From positions 15,226,519 to 15,290,518 of the forward strand of contig JADWOT020000006.1 of assembly GCA_036345935.2 (NCBI GenBank): a DNA stretch of 64,000 bases. Reading direction: 5' to 3'. Origin of the DNA: Taenia hydatigena. Taxonomy: Eukaryota; Platyhelminthes; Cestoda; Cyclophyllidea; Taeniidae. Positions 13,373 through 26,328 of this stretch are shown here, piece by piece (the first letter of the stretch is position 1; every line of letters begins with the position of its first letter). The translations under genes were made by a program, and so were the position numbers. Under the pieces are notes generated by a model, which had not been told where the DNA came from, did no database searches, and saw nothing but the letters and a program-made list of their open reading frames with translations.

Positions 13373-14067
13373 CTGAGAACAGATTAGTACAAATACTTTA
13401 ACAGCACTTGTGCGATTGTGAATACCTCAATTATCACTTATTTCAGTCATTAATTCCGTGTAGGTTTAAAGCAAATATGGAGTTTTTACCACACCCAGGA
13501 AGCAGGCACAATCATGTCCACCCAACATTGATTGATGGTGTTACAGCGTTAAGTTCCGCTACTTGACAGTGGATAGTGACCATGATGCCAGTGGTAACTT
13601 GTCTCACCGCCATAACGGAGGTGGGAGGCTAGGCGCTGCGCTCACCTCACAGCGTCGTGTACATGCACACTGTGGTCGCAGGCGGCCACAGCGTGCGTCC
13701 AGTTGGAGCGCGCACAAATCGATAGCGCCTCGCCGGTTCATGCGCTCAGTGCGTGCACCAGCGCACAACGCCTCCTATAAACAATGTGCAGTGCGTACTC
13801 GCGCACAGGCCTCCATGTGCGTACACATTTGCATCTAAATACGCACGTACCGTTGACCTTCACTCCGTTGCACGGCTAGGTTGGATCAATGCCTGGACCT
13901 CGTGCTTTTTGGGTTCATAGGGCAGAGGGAGAGCTAGTTTTGTGCTAGAAACAGAGTCCTGTGACTCCTTGGACTTGAAAAGTCCCAAGGATCTAATTGT
14001 GATCCCAGAGGGCATTGGGTGGAAGTAGTAGTTGTGATTATATTTTCATGCAACTAGCTCCAATTAT
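13373..14067. other. Intron or upstream region with CG- and CA-rich alternating block
   Basis: The first part must be the intron before the zinc-finger terminal exon. From about 13560 to 13860 the base composition changes sharply, with many GTGCG and CGCAC words, several CpGs and a TATAAA-like run near 13776. No recognisable protein is encoded; the + strand 91-codon ORF here looks like a composition effect. The block could be the promoter or first exon of the zinc-finger gene. I could not find a phase-1 donor that would prove this. Confidence 0.4.
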
Positions 14068-14231
14068 TTACTTCATGACATCTACTATTTCTTGAAAGTA
14101 CACTACCCGCGTCTCCGGAGGCTGAAGAAGCATCGAGTCTTGTAACTGATCAACTAAACAAAAATGCGGGATCCTCCTATTTGCACTTTCTGCTGTCATA
14201 ACCCCCAGGGCTTCATTCAAAAAGCCTCTGC
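14068..14231 (-). CDS. Possible exon, unidentified
   Basis: An open frame on the - strand follows an acceptor (gccttag) at 14232-14233 and runs to a TAA at 14068-14070. A possible donor (AA|GTAAAT) overlaps the stop. The peptide is about 53 residues and mixed in composition, with PHFCLVDQLQDS and VVYFQEIVDVMK. It faintly recalls the end of the second BRCT domain of nibrin. The phase does not fit a direct join to the zinc-finger exon downstream, so it is probably a separate gene or a chance ORF. Confidence 0.3.
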
Positions 14232-16337
14232 CTAAGGCATCGATTAGTGGTGTAGGTGAGGAAAAATACAAGTGGAATGCTAATGAATAGGTGCGGCACA
14301 CATTACATCAAGCTAAACAGTGGGTTGATTTTGAGTAATGTGGAAAATTTCAATTGGCAAACGGCACCATTTCACATTCTCAAAAAGCTCTGGCAAACCC
14401 GGGCCTGATTCGCCGGCCAACCAGATACGAGGAAATCGCGATTTATTTTACAGCCGAACCTGTCGTGAATCTAAAGTTTACTGAGTGGAGTTTTGTATAA
14501 TCCTTTACTTTAAGGAGAATTGTCATTCATGTACGGAGGAGACCATTAGAACCAATAGATATTATGTGCGTGTTTTCGTGACCAAGGTGAAGGCGGCTTG
14601 TGATTGGTTGGCGACATTTCCCCGTATCATCCTGCATGGTCAATTGCCCGTATGGAAAATTCCTATTGGTTCAAATGAGGAAGACGGACTGTCCTATGAT
14701 TAGTTGGGAGACGAACTGATTTTCCAAACAATTTGACTTTCCCTCACTTTTAATGCTCCTGATATCGAGTCCATTACGGGGTTGCAAAGACTGCATTTAA
14801 ATGAAACATCAAATCATTCATCTGTGTTTATATTCGTAACCTACGGGTTCTGTGTGGGCACCATCATGGTCACCGCGGACAATCATAATAAACCCTAGGT
14901 TAGCAGCGGGTTTTGCGTTTTTGGAGAAGCATTGCTTCATTCATTCTTAATTATTATGCGAAACGTTATTTTGTTCAAGAAGGATAATTCAATTTTTAGT
15001 GTCATTTCTGTATTCTCACTAGTTCAGGATCCAATTAGGAGGTTCATGTACTACTTGCGATTCTTCTTGCTGTGATGCTGAGCAGTCGTTTTACTACAAC
15101 CTGTCCAATGCACAGCTCTACCACATGCTAAATCTTAGCAGTTTATTGTACAGTCGGCCTTGGTTGCAAAGCAGGATTTATTGGCGGAAAAATTGTGGAA
15201 GTGTTACTCAGTTTGACGGCGAATTGTTACTAATACGGGGGTGAATTCACGATGATAATTACAACTGCTTTAGACATTGGTCATAGAGACGGTTAAATGA
15301 AGTCGGTCTGGGAAAGAAGCAATTAACTTCGTGGCAACGGTCTGCCTTCATTTTAACAAAGTGCAGTATGAACCACCTTTCGAATAGACAAACTACCTAC
15401 CGGCTCGGACCAATTTGCTTTACTTATTCATTAAGTGACATAAAGCTAAGGAAACCAGTCTGGGAGTGTGCGGTCCTAGCATTTTGGTGCAATGATCTCT
15501 CGTAAAAAGTCAAGATTGAATTTTGGTACCATTGGTCAACAGATTGAACGTGCTAAAATATCAGGGATTCCGTTAAATGGGAAATCACTCTCAAGCTAAG
15601 TATTACACTCAGCCATTATTAATAATATGGTCAGTTGGGAAGTAGGAAATGCTAATTTCGGCAATCGTAGGAAAAAGAGACTTTAAAATAAAACCACTAC
15701 ACTAAAATTTGGAATAGCCTACACTACAGCACTGCCTCAATCATGTTGCATTGCCCTTTGGACCCTATGCTTTCCCTTAAATGGAGTCCTTTTTATGACT
15801 GTGTATGATAAACACTAAATTTTGAAAGAAATTTATGGTGGGAGTAGGGGAATAATGGATGGCTGATGCTAACGCGCATAAGAAAAACGTCTGCGATCGC
15901 CCTGCAAGGGTGATTAAGAGGTAGGTGGAGATAGGCGCAAGCAAGTATGCGCTACGTGGATCTACGACAGACCTTAGTAGGAAGGCAAGAAAGTAGAAAG
16001 ATTAAAAACCGCTTCCACTTTTCAGTGTGATCGATAACCTCTATTTGTGGTTGTGTGTATGTATGTGGTTGCGGGCTCCGTTTAGTCAAAACGGTGGATG
16101 AGAAAATACCTGAAATTCTCCCTTCAAGTTTTGGGATGCGGATCTAAGATAAACAAACAAGCCTCACCGTGGTGCAAAGATGCAGCTAAAAGTTATTAAA
16201 ATATTTGTCGTATGAGTGAATTTTGTACAGGTTTGAATATGAAATTACTTATTTCCCATAGGCGATCATCTGAGTAGCGGTTTTCTAGCTATAGCAATTA
16301 CCATACTGGAGAAGCTGATTATAATCGCAAAGGAGAC

Positions 16338-16506
16338 CTGTAACTGATGGTTCTTTGGCTTGTTGCGGGTCTCAAGTTGATATAAGCGGCTCATTAAGTC
16401 CCGATCCTTAGTTGGATTGAGATATCCACCAATTGTGTAATTTACACAGGCTGAACGATTTCGTTTAAAGCTGGTAAAAGATGGTACAATCGCCTTAACA
16501 TCCGAC
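16338..16506 (-). CDS. Possible internal exon, unidentified
   Basis: On the - strand a good acceptor (gattttcag) ends at 16507 and a donor (TTACAG|GTCTCC) follows. Between them 56 codons are open in one frame, with a mixed, protein-like composition (SACVNYTIGGYL, DLMSRLYQLETR). The length is 169 nt, entering in phase 2 and leaving in phase 0. It sits between the other - strand candidates at 14.1 and 18.7 kb, but the phases do not chain cleanly. I recognise no family. Confidence 0.25.
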
Positions 16507-18410
16507 CTGAAAATCACTTAGTTAATGTATTTGGGCAATCACTCATCATTTTAGAAACAATGGTGGAATTCTACCCAAATGCACGCGTGATCATTTACAA
16601 GATCGGTAGTGCAGCTGTTAATTCATTCATATGTCACGATGGAAACTGCTGCTCCTCCTCTTCCTTCTCTAGATGCTCGAACTTGTTAGCACCTGATAAA
16701 GCGGCTCAATGAGTGTTATTCAAGGTGGATTTTGTATTGCGCAGCCAAACATCCATGGGACCCATGCATAAAATGCACGATTGGAACCGACCAAGGGAAT
16801 AAATCACTTGCAGTTTCTTTACACTGGTCCGTTAAATGGGATCATAAAGTGTTTGATTTGAGACTTCCACTCCAGCTGAGTACAGCTATTTATAGCTGTG
16901 AGCTTTGTGACTGAACTCACAGAAGCATCAGAGAACGTAATCAATGTTATCTGTAATCAAAATGAACTATTTAATCCTCGATAAAATTGAGTCACCTTGT
17001 GATGGAGTTTACGACTACAGCAAATCAAAAGATCAAATAGAACTCTACTGCCTCTGGTATCACACCGAGATTATGGTAACTCTAAGGATGCCCTTCTGCG
17101 ACAAATAATGCTGCAATATAAATACAGGATGAAGTAAAATGATAGGAAATAGATTGTCACGTGAAAATATTCGACACACCAATGGAATTATGTTAATATG
17201 AACTTGCGAAAGAAGGCTAAATTATTTTGGTATGGATAAAAAACTGTCTGGTTTGGTTAGTCCTCGTCAGGAAAAAAAAAGAAAACGTAATGACTAATAC
17301 TCCTGTGACATTTACTATAGAGGCTAAATGGAAACATGTGATGGTTGCCGCTCATTTAGTTATAAAATGGCAATAAATAACTATCAGATAAGTGAAATGC
17401 TTTCATAAAGTTGTTAAACGCCCTCGGATGGTGCCATTCATTACAAGGAAAAGCCTAGACCATCTGCTAAGATAAATGGGGCATGGCCATTTTGTGACTT
17501 CAGCTGGCTGGTCCTGGAACACTAGCTATCAGGTGCGGTTTTTCAACATGAATGCACTAATCCAACTTTAATAGTTAATTTATGCCTCCCATACGCAAAC
17601 AACCACTTTTAAGCATCATTTTTGTCAACATAACCGTATCACCAAGTACGTAGAGTTGTGTACTTCTGTCCTTCCTGTGGGCGGACATGGCTTATAATAG
17701 GCAAATGATATTTCAGCAAGGTGACGACGCCTGTTTATGTTTAAGAGGTTGCGGTGTTTGTGAAGCCTTTTTCACGGTCAGTGAATCCTGTGACAGTTTG
17801 GCGCAACCTCATGTGGCCAATAAGAAGCCCGTGTGTCCTGTGGCCACTTAAGTGCAAATTGCACCTGATCTGAGGCCAATCTGTCTGCTGCTCTCGTTGC
17901 CTGACCCAAACGCGGTTATCACGACACTCTTTATTAGTAAACATCTGTTCCACCACGTCCTTCTACTTCTTGCAACTACTATGGTTTACTATGCTTTAAA
18001 GAGGATTAGCTGGCTAATAAAGACTTCAACGCCTTTCGCTTTTGACGTGTCTACTTTCCAGTTCTTCGTTGGATATGGCTTATTTCAAGAGCAAATTATA
18101 GCTAAAGGCTAATTTTGTGAATCCACTTTGAACCGTGTATGTTTGGATTTAATGAATGGCGTCTAACTGTTTTGATTGGAAAGTTGCTTTTGGGTTGATG
18201 CTATGATCTCCTGCAGTTCGAATACCAAGGGACTATAGGGATGGAACGTGTTCGAAGGTGGCCAGCCAAACCAAGGTGGTGGGTCAGAGTTCGTGCGGCG
18301 ACTCAGGCTCTTTTCACAGCAGTATGGTGGAAGTGATTTGCCAAGCAGCACCAAGACCATGGTGGCGCGTGAATCACCCTCCTTGAGCAGCACCGTGCGA
18401 GTGTGGGTAT

Positions 18411-18450
18411 ACACACACACACACACCGAGGGTGCGGAGGTGTGTGTGTG
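18411..18450. repeat. (AC)8 tract with inverted GT tract
   Basis: Sixteen bases of alternating AC at 18411-18426 are followed, after 13 bases, by an 11-base GT tract at 18440-18450. The tract at 18416-18426 is its exact reverse complement, so an 11-bp hairpin is possible. Confidence 0.85.
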
Positions 18451-18632
18451 CGTCGTTTGACGACTACGAGACGTGCACCCACGCAGAGGCGCGAGCCACA
18501 CAGCCTGCGCAATCTGAAGCGCAGCGCCCCACCCTTCTAGCGCCTCCTGCATCTCTAAGTGGAGTGGGTATATGCTTGAGACACTGCTACCCGCCTCCCG
18601 AGTATTGATTCCCCGAGACTAACATACAAGAC

Positions 18633-18820
18633 CTGAGCCACGTTGCCTCCTCCGATTTGGACCACCTCCTTAAACTGCTTGCAGTCAAGCCATCGAAATT
18701 GGTTTGCAAAAGGGAATTCAAAGGCACATCGAAATAACGCGTCCCCAAAAGTCATCTTATAAGCTTTCGATTGGGGAACATTATTGATGCTATCCACACA
18801 AATCCACGTAATTACTACGC
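18633..18820 (-). CDS. Possible exon, BRCT-like (nibrin-like)
   Basis: An acceptor (catttttag) precedes the segment and a CAG|GTCTTG donor follows it. The 62-codon frame begins VVITWICVDSI and ends WLDCKQFKEVVQIGGGNVAQ. The first part resembles the PIVxPxW(V/L)xxS end of a BRCT repeat. The second resembles the start of the next repeat in nibrin, whose family pattern there is F-x-F-L-x-x-K-Q followed a few residues later by F-G-G-G. That order matches the tandem BRCTs of the MRN-complex DNA-repair protein. The similarity rests on remembered patterns and is only suggestive; the CCAAT cluster at 20 kb would interrupt a gene joining this exon to the one at 20.4 kb. Confidence 0.35.
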
Positions 18821-19920
18821 CTAAAAATGAATAAAGATGCAAAATCGAAGAGCTCTCAGCCGTCGTTAGTGAAGTTAGTGGAGTTGAGAATTGCGAGTCA
18901 CTTCAGTGAGAAGCAGACCAAAAAGTGCTAGAACTTGTACTTAAGCCACCAAATGACTTAATTTATTTACAAATTTTTGGGCCAAAATATTTGCGTTTTT
19001 GAGCAACATTATTGTGTTTCCCAGTGGAGAAATGACCTAAATACTTCAGCAGTAAAGGTAGCATTCTAGTAAACGACTAAACGCATCTCTCGCATAACTT
19101 CTCCGTAGTATGCCCATTTGATTCAGCTCACCGCAAAACGCAATGGTAAACTTAAACACTTAACTGTAAGAAAAATGTAATAACTACCGTGGATTCTAAG
19201 ATCCCTAAAATGTGATTTCGTTTCTTGCGACAGCGATTTTAACATGCGCTCTACAATATGAGTTAATTTGCAAAAGCATTTTCTGTGATGGCACAATTAA
19301 CAACGTCTTTTCCGTATTTCAGTTTGGGTAAGTCATCGCTTTTAATAATTGGCTGAAAGTAGTGTGCACTCTCTTTCTAGCGCGCTTTAAACACCATGGA
19401 TTCCAAGCTGAAAATACACTCAGAAAGCATTGCGTCTATACTACTTTGCCGAAATTTTGTTGTGAGAAACAGAGGTCTAACAACGGCGAGTACCAACAAA
19501 CACGCAAATTTGTGCAAAGGAAGGAATTTTTGGAGAGAAGAGCAGTTTGAATACCGAACCACCCATTTAAACTCTTCGTGACGTGATGAGGAGAAAGCAT
19601 AAGGTGTTTCAATACGGCATTTGTACGCCCTTTTGAAATGATGAAAATGAGAGCCCATTTGGCTAATCATCGAAAGAAGTGGAGTAAATGAAATAAATCA
19701 AGCTAACTATCATAATAATTAATATTGCACTTTAAGTAAAATACGAAACGTTCATATTATTTTTGTTTACTCAATGTGTAGTTTGATAATATGCTTACAC
19801 AGTCAATACTTACCTCCGTTTGACATCAGGATGCGCGGAGGATTTTTGGGAAGGTTGATCCTTGAAAGTACTACTGTGAGGCTGCCAAAGAAACCTGATC
19901 TTCAACGTGTTATGCACCGC

Positions 19921-20070
19921 TGGCCGTGTGATTGGCTTGGATTGCGGGCTCACCAATCACAGTCCCGCACCATTTCGCACACACGCACACTTGCGTTTTC
20001 ATTGGCTGCTCCCGGCATGAGGTCTGCCCATCGATGTGCACGCACGATCGCACACCTGTCCAGCCAATCA
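19921..20070. promoter_or_regulatory. Promoter-like cluster of four CCAAT boxes
   Basis: Four CCAAT pentamers lie in 140 bases: ATTGG at 19931 and 20001 (box on the - strand), CCAAT at 19953 and 20064 (+ strand). The surrounding DNA is much richer in CG and CAC words than its neighbours, with CAC/CGC alternation continuing to about 20165. Clustered CCAAT boxes in CpG-rich DNA are the usual setting for NF-Y binding at animal promoters. No confident transcript start lies next to it; the nearest candidate exons are on the - strand at 18.6-18.8 kb. Confidence 0.45.
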
Positions 20071-20392
20071 GCATTGCAACCCATCTCACACGTACTCGCG
20101 TGACCTTGACGATGGTTGCATGCGACACGTGTACGCAAGCAAGCACGCGCGCACACGCATGCCAGCCCTCCTTACGGAGTTGCCTCCACAACGATGGTGA
20201 TCGTTCTCTTGATCTCTCCGTGCTGGTGACCTGAGTAGTGAAATGGTTTCATATACCCTGAATGGGAGGCAAACAAGGACCTAAGGACTCACACAAAAGC
20301 AAATTGTAGCTTCCACATCTACAGAGAGCTGGAGCGATGGGACTCAACAACAAGAGCTGGAATTGTCCACGTAGCTGGGTGACCAGAGATAC

Positions 20393-20634
20393 ATAGTAGC
20401 CAAAGTGTAACAAATCGCAATGCGTATGTTGTGACCTGAGGCCTGGTGAGTTTTCGTAACCACAAGCACCTCATGAGTTGAAGCCGTGGTAGACGGAAGA
20501 AGGTTATCAGTTTGGAGAACCCTCAACCTTCCCATCTTCTAGCAAGTCTTTTAGTTTATTAGCAATATCAGGCCAAGTTGAAGAGGTCTGTGAACTTTCA
20601 CAACAGAAAGAAGTAACAGTTTGTCGCCGTTCTA
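20393..20634 (-). CDS. Possible BRCT-like exon pair with 58-nt intron
   Basis: On the - strand, 20634-20528 is open in one frame (a Ser/Thr-rich segment, then DIANKLKDLLEDGK). After a possible 58-nt GT-AG intron (20470-20527) the frame continues as VLVVTKTHQASGHNIRIAIC and on to LWSPSYV. The second piece looks like the core of a BRCT repeat (strand, helix, then W-x-P-x-[YW]-V). Without the intron the two halves lie in different frames, so the alternatives are a short intron, a frameshifted pseudogene, or chance. Confidence 0.33.
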
Positions 20635-23600
20635 CTGAGAGGAGCAAAATTCATCCATTGTGGGTGACTTGAAATTTCATTTGACCTCCTTTCAAATCGA
20701 AATGTACTAAAATGAGAGGACACTAATAACACCAATCACATGTAAAAAATTACGAGTTCTTCGTTGCCGCAATTGGACCAGCAAAGCCACTTTGCCTTCA
20801 ACATAATGTCCAGAAAAATACGATTTTGATTTACATTAAGTCGAATGCCGGCTTAAATGTTTAATAAAGGTGTTTAACGGCTTTGTCGATTCTAAGCTTG
20901 CCGAATTCTGGTTCTGGAAAAGTATGGGAATAATGCAAAGCCGTGCATGAAAAAAGCATCAGTACGCACGCTTAAGTATTTAAGTCCTTGAGAATGTATT
21001 CCTCAAATGAAACCTTTAAATAAATGGCACGTTAATTTGGGAGACAAAGGTCATTAGTCTAAACGCTTGGCCTCCGCCGGGTAAGGGAAAACGTGTAGAG
21101 TTGTAGCATTTTCCGGTGGAGAAAAGCGATTGGTCTGATCTGCGGATTACACGAATAATTTCTTCATACAGGCAAGCGCTCAAGAGGAGCTTCCACGCGC
21201 CCTTCACTACTGTGCAAAGGAGTTATAGTTGACGCCGACTTTGCAGTCGTCGGTGTTGAAGCAGTCATCAAAATAGTAGGCTTGTGTGAATGCTTGTTGC
21301 GGGAATAGTTAGCTAAAATTTACCTAATGCTTATGTATTCAAATAATTTCGAAATTTTTAAGCGGAACGGACGGGACCGACTTAAGTTTATGCTATCTTC
21401 ACAGCCGTTTTTTTCCAAACTTTTGCGCTACAACCAAGAATGCTCATAACTGCACTTAGTTTAATTACATATGTCTACGTGGTGATGCGCTGATTTATTT
21501 CAGTTGTTTCTGAATGGGTCCAAGCAATAAATGTTCTCATGCAAACGGCCGCTAAAATGTATTGATTGAGGGGTAATTGCATGTTAGTTTTCGTACTTCT
21601 TTCAAGCACCGATTTTTCTACCAACAAAATGTAGAATTGTACACATAGGCGAGAGTGTCTCCGACCGTCATATTAAGACCTCACCCGAGCCGCCTAATCC
21701 TGCACTTTTGTGTTGGCACCTGCAGTAGCACCCTCCCTTGACCTGAGAGCGAACGCGCTGTATTGGCGTTCCTCCTCTACCTCCCCACCACTCACATCGG
21801 CGGAGCCGTTCCCCCCCCCCCCTCTCCACCCGACCAGCCTCCTTTTGTGCTCAGGGGGCACCGGGGTGCTCTTAATTAATTTGCTCACGTGGTAAGGTCT
21901 ACACGCAACCATTTCCATTACTAGATGTAGGAAATTGATTATATAAAACTAAATAAATAATTAATTAGTTCATTTTCAATTCCAATAAATCGGTTATATA
22001 ATCACTTGTAATCATTTTTAATGATCAGCAAGGAGTTTTACCTACTTCTAATTCCATCTGCTCCTGCCATTTGATTTGAAAGCCACTTTACCAATGCAAG
22101 GAATTCCCGCCTTACTCATTGCCAAGACAGCCATCACTTCGATGTGGCCCATCGGTCGCATTAAAACAGATCTGTAGGTCGAATGAAGGTCAACAATTAC
22201 TGCGGTTATGTTTGTTTCACACTTAAATTCCCATTGGTATCAGTTAGTCAGTCATACCGCTCATCTTCGAACACCTCAATGAAAGTCGATCATGCTGAAC
22301 CCTGATAGAGTTGACAAGTTTAAATGACAGGATGAAAGTACGGACGTTACATGACAGCCACGCAGTAAAATATGTCAATTGTTTACTACTTTAAGTCAGT
22401 ACGATAAATAGTTTGCGGCGAGGTTCTAACTAGGTGAATGACCTCATTTATCCCAATAGGAACCCACGAGACTACCTGAACCCTGTTTACACGAATTCGA
22501 AGGAAATTTCGAACCTAATTAACAAGTGCTTTGTTTTATGACTGCTTGCAATAAAATAGTAAGAATCAACTCTAACAGATGCAAAAACTTCAAAAAGTGT
22601 GGGACGCGACATCACTAAGAAGAATAAAGCAATACGTTACAGGGGGAGGTGGAGCAGGCAGGCCGGCCGGCCCACATTGGCTAACAAGATCTACTTACCA
22701 GGATGCTCGCTTTGGGGAGCAGTGGAGGACGAGGAGCGCAAAATACACGTAATGACTGTCTAGACCTTTACCGGGAACCTTGGTACTAGAACTATATTCA
22801 TCCATAGAAAGCCAATTTGTCACACCAAGGGCTTCCTGTCCATGTCCTTTCCCATGCACCATTTCCCCATATTCCTTTAGCATTTATTCAAAACCGTCCC
22901 CACCTTATCGAGATTTATGCATCCCGATTTCGTTCACCCTTATTTTGTCCCAAAGAAAAACTAATGGGTAAAAATAAACCTTATGCGAGGAACTGGGATG
23001 ACCTCAAAATGACGTAGGCTGGCTACATACGTTTGAAGGCGCCATTGTAACAGTGCTGCCTCCTTACGCCACTAACAAGACATTTGATTGAACAAATTTT
23101 AAAATACTTGCTTTTTCACCACTTCGCCTTTTCCGAATGCTCGTGTGGCTTTTAACCGCATTCCAATAACCCCAAATACACATAATCGTTGGTTTAAAGT
23201 TTTCCTTTGACGATGTTCTCTACTATTCTTAGTTTTATTTCCTTCCCCCAAATACGAACCAATAAATCCAGCAGCGGCATCACATAATGGAAAGGTAAAC
23301 TGAATAATACTTGTAGGGCAACTGAGAAATGAAAATTGCGCCTTCATACTTCAATGGGTAAATGGCAATTCGCTTTCATGACGCCTTGAGCTCAAGATCG
23401 CTTGATGAATATTGCGATGTATCGCTGTGTTTATGCTACAAGAAGACCGGTGTTAAAGCGACCATTGTGTCATATTTGAGATTCCTAGATGCATAAGTAC
23501 TCGCCTACTGGGATCTTACCCACCAGGTTAAGTCAAAATCAGCACTTTCATGTACAGAATGCAAACGTGCGTCTCATTAGTAATCCATCAGTCGCCCTAA

Positions 23601-25182
23601 AGAAATACTAATTGATAGTTCTCAGAGGTAACGATTGCATAAAATGTTTCCTGATGCTTACATTAGCAGGTCGAATTTTCATGTCGATCCAGAAGTGGCC
23701 GTGCGCACAACCTGTGGTGCTTATCAGTGTAAGCCACTTTAAATATCCTCCATGAAAGAACAACAATAAATCCACCACCTGTATTGAATTCAGCATGGTG
23801 GATTCGATGGCGCTCTTTTCCGACCAGTAAACGGGTGCGCTGCGATCGACGCCACTGAATATGCAGGCGCTACGATGATAGTTTAAGTTTCAAACCAGCA
23901 TAAATTCATTCCATGATAGCGTTTGAAACCACTTGGTAATCTCGCAGTCTACTAAAGAGACACGACGTTCGCCTTTAAAAGGCATCTAAAGTTTGGGTAA
24001 AAGAAAAGATAACAGCGGCTACACGAAATCTTCATGCTTTTATTCGGCACAGCCGTTAAAGCAGACCTGTACCATAAAATATAATAGGTATTTTGATGTT
24101 AAAATTACCGGTGCTATGAGCTTTAATTGGAATAGGCAAATGATCTCACTCTGTACCTTCTGATGAATTCTTGTTGTAATTCAAGAAAAAGCCACTCAGT
24201 GAGCCAAGACACATGGCGGTAAGTCCGAGTGACAAATTAGGAATGCTAGAACTCCACGTTAACTTTCATAAATAGAGGATAGTTGGTGTGCCCCTCTTTG
24301 TTAGGATGGGGAAATTCCCAACCCACGAGAGTGTGTGTGCACGCCTGTTAGAGGGCTTGAACAAACAAGTCGGGGAATGGCATTACCACATTACACATAA
24401 ATCTTTCCTTCGGTCTTTCACATTTCTGATGTTTACCTCATAGCACGATTGATTGCACTATTTGTCTCAGCTCTTCATTTCACTTCCACCCAAAATTTTG
24501 ATTATCTGGTGCGTAAAAAGAATCAATTTGAGCAGTCTAAGCCCTCTTGTGATTAGTCGATGAAGTGATACCCTTTTACCTTTGCATTTGAAATTACCAT
24601 TGTTGAGTAGTTGTACAGACATGTCCTGTCCACCGTATCTTGGTGTCAATTATTCGTTCCAATAGGAAAGTTACTCATTAGTAGGCCATGATGCAATCAT
24701 TCCCTTATATTTTTGAGAGTATTATATCAAAATGCGTTTGAGTTCGATTTAAACGAAACCCATTTGCCAAGGGAACATAAACTAGTAACTTATTGCAGAA
24801 CTGCTATAGCCAACAACGCACTTGAACCGTCGATTTTACAACACTTCGAAGGCAACTGACCTTTGGGCCAAATCTTCTTTGTGTAAGGACTCCATCCAAT
24901 CAATTCTAACCTATCAGCCTTCGTTAGGCGGTCCGTGGCTTTACAAGGGAGCTAGAAACAAATACGGATTTGAACTCCAATGTGTTGCAACGCATTCATT
25001 ATCTGACGATCCCATCACCCGACAACTAGTGACACAAGCAGCTCTATCAGGGGCACCATGCACCTGTTTGGTCAGGGCCGTGGTGGGTTTGGTGCCATCA
25101 GTGGCAATTCCAAGCGAGCACTAAGGCAGGTTGAACGCTCTAACCACTTCTTGAAGGGATTCATTTACATCGCAAGACCCCA

Positions 25183-25335
25183 GCTGTAGCACTTTGTTTG
25201 CTTGTACTACCGGTTTTTGGTCAGGGTCACAGAAGGGTGGCCATCTTGCCCTCTACCCATGGAATATATGCATTCCACCCTAGTATTCTGCCTTCTTTTG
25301 CCTTCGAGGGAGCCTCGAGACGCTACACCAGCATC
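25183..25335 (+). repeat. Dispersed repeat, copy 1 (internally deleted)
   Basis: It shares with copies 2 and 3 the blocks CTACCGGTTT, CAGGGTCACAGA, GGTGGCCAT and TAGTATTCTGCCTTCTTTTG, and ends in a GGGAGCCT...GACGCTAC block. It lacks the roughly 40-base middle block with the GCC(A/T)GCCAGCAG-like core that both other copies carry. All three copies have the same orientation. No coding capacity, tRNA-like boxes or target-site duplications were recognised. Confidence 0.75.
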
Positions 25336-26328
25336 TTTTATAATGTCTATCATTCTAAATGCAACATTCTGGGAGGGAAGTTTCGTTTTCTTGATTCGTA
25401 AAATTGCACCACTTAATAATCTATCATGTCCCGTATGCTACAAAACCTCGCGATGCATAAATTTGTGTATTTTTCGGTTTAATATCCCAAAATTTGGAAA
25501 TGCTCACGAGGCATTTCGACTGACCGACCCTTGATTTTATTCTGCAGCGGAGATTCAGTTTACTTCAAAACTCAACGGCCTATAACTACTACAATTTCCG
25601 TTGATCACCAATCGAATGAATTTATTCCCCTAATTTGTCATAATTGTAAGCACGCCCGTTCATCTTGACATAAAATCAATAAAAATGTCTTTTTAAAATT
25701 GCCAATACAGCATTACCTTTTGCATTTTTATTTTATCCATGGAGGATTCTAGAACTTAAACAATCAACAATTCACTTGCATTCTTTCAATGTAACGGAAA
25801 TATAATTTATAGCAATTTTTCAACGCTTTTATGGAACAATTGGATTTAAAGTGGCATCTACTTCTGGGGATTAATGATCTAACGTGATTATTTTACTTAA
25901 AAACTGATCTCTTGCCTTAAAAGCAGGATCTTGCATCAGATCAAATGCTAATTTAATGGAAAGATTGCATATATTACGAAGGATCTCTATCCAAAAATTT
26001 GTGTGGCAGCAAAACGCCCCATTTTCGGCTTTTCTTCCATGAAGTGAAGAGCGGTAGTAAAACCGAGATGCCGAAGGAGTTGTTGAATAATTTGCTACCC
26101 TGTTCCACTTTTGGACTAAGGCATTGCAGCTACTAATACACGTACTTAAGCTACGATAACATTAGACGTACATTTAATTTTTGACGGTGTCCATCCACTT
26201 TATTTCGATTCTGTTTGAAATGTAGAGATCGGTTTTGATCTGAAGGGCCAAGCACTGTCTACGCATTTAGGAAATAGAGGGCTTTCCCCGTCAAGCTCGA
26301 GCGCTAGGAGGAGTTGATGTAATGAGAA

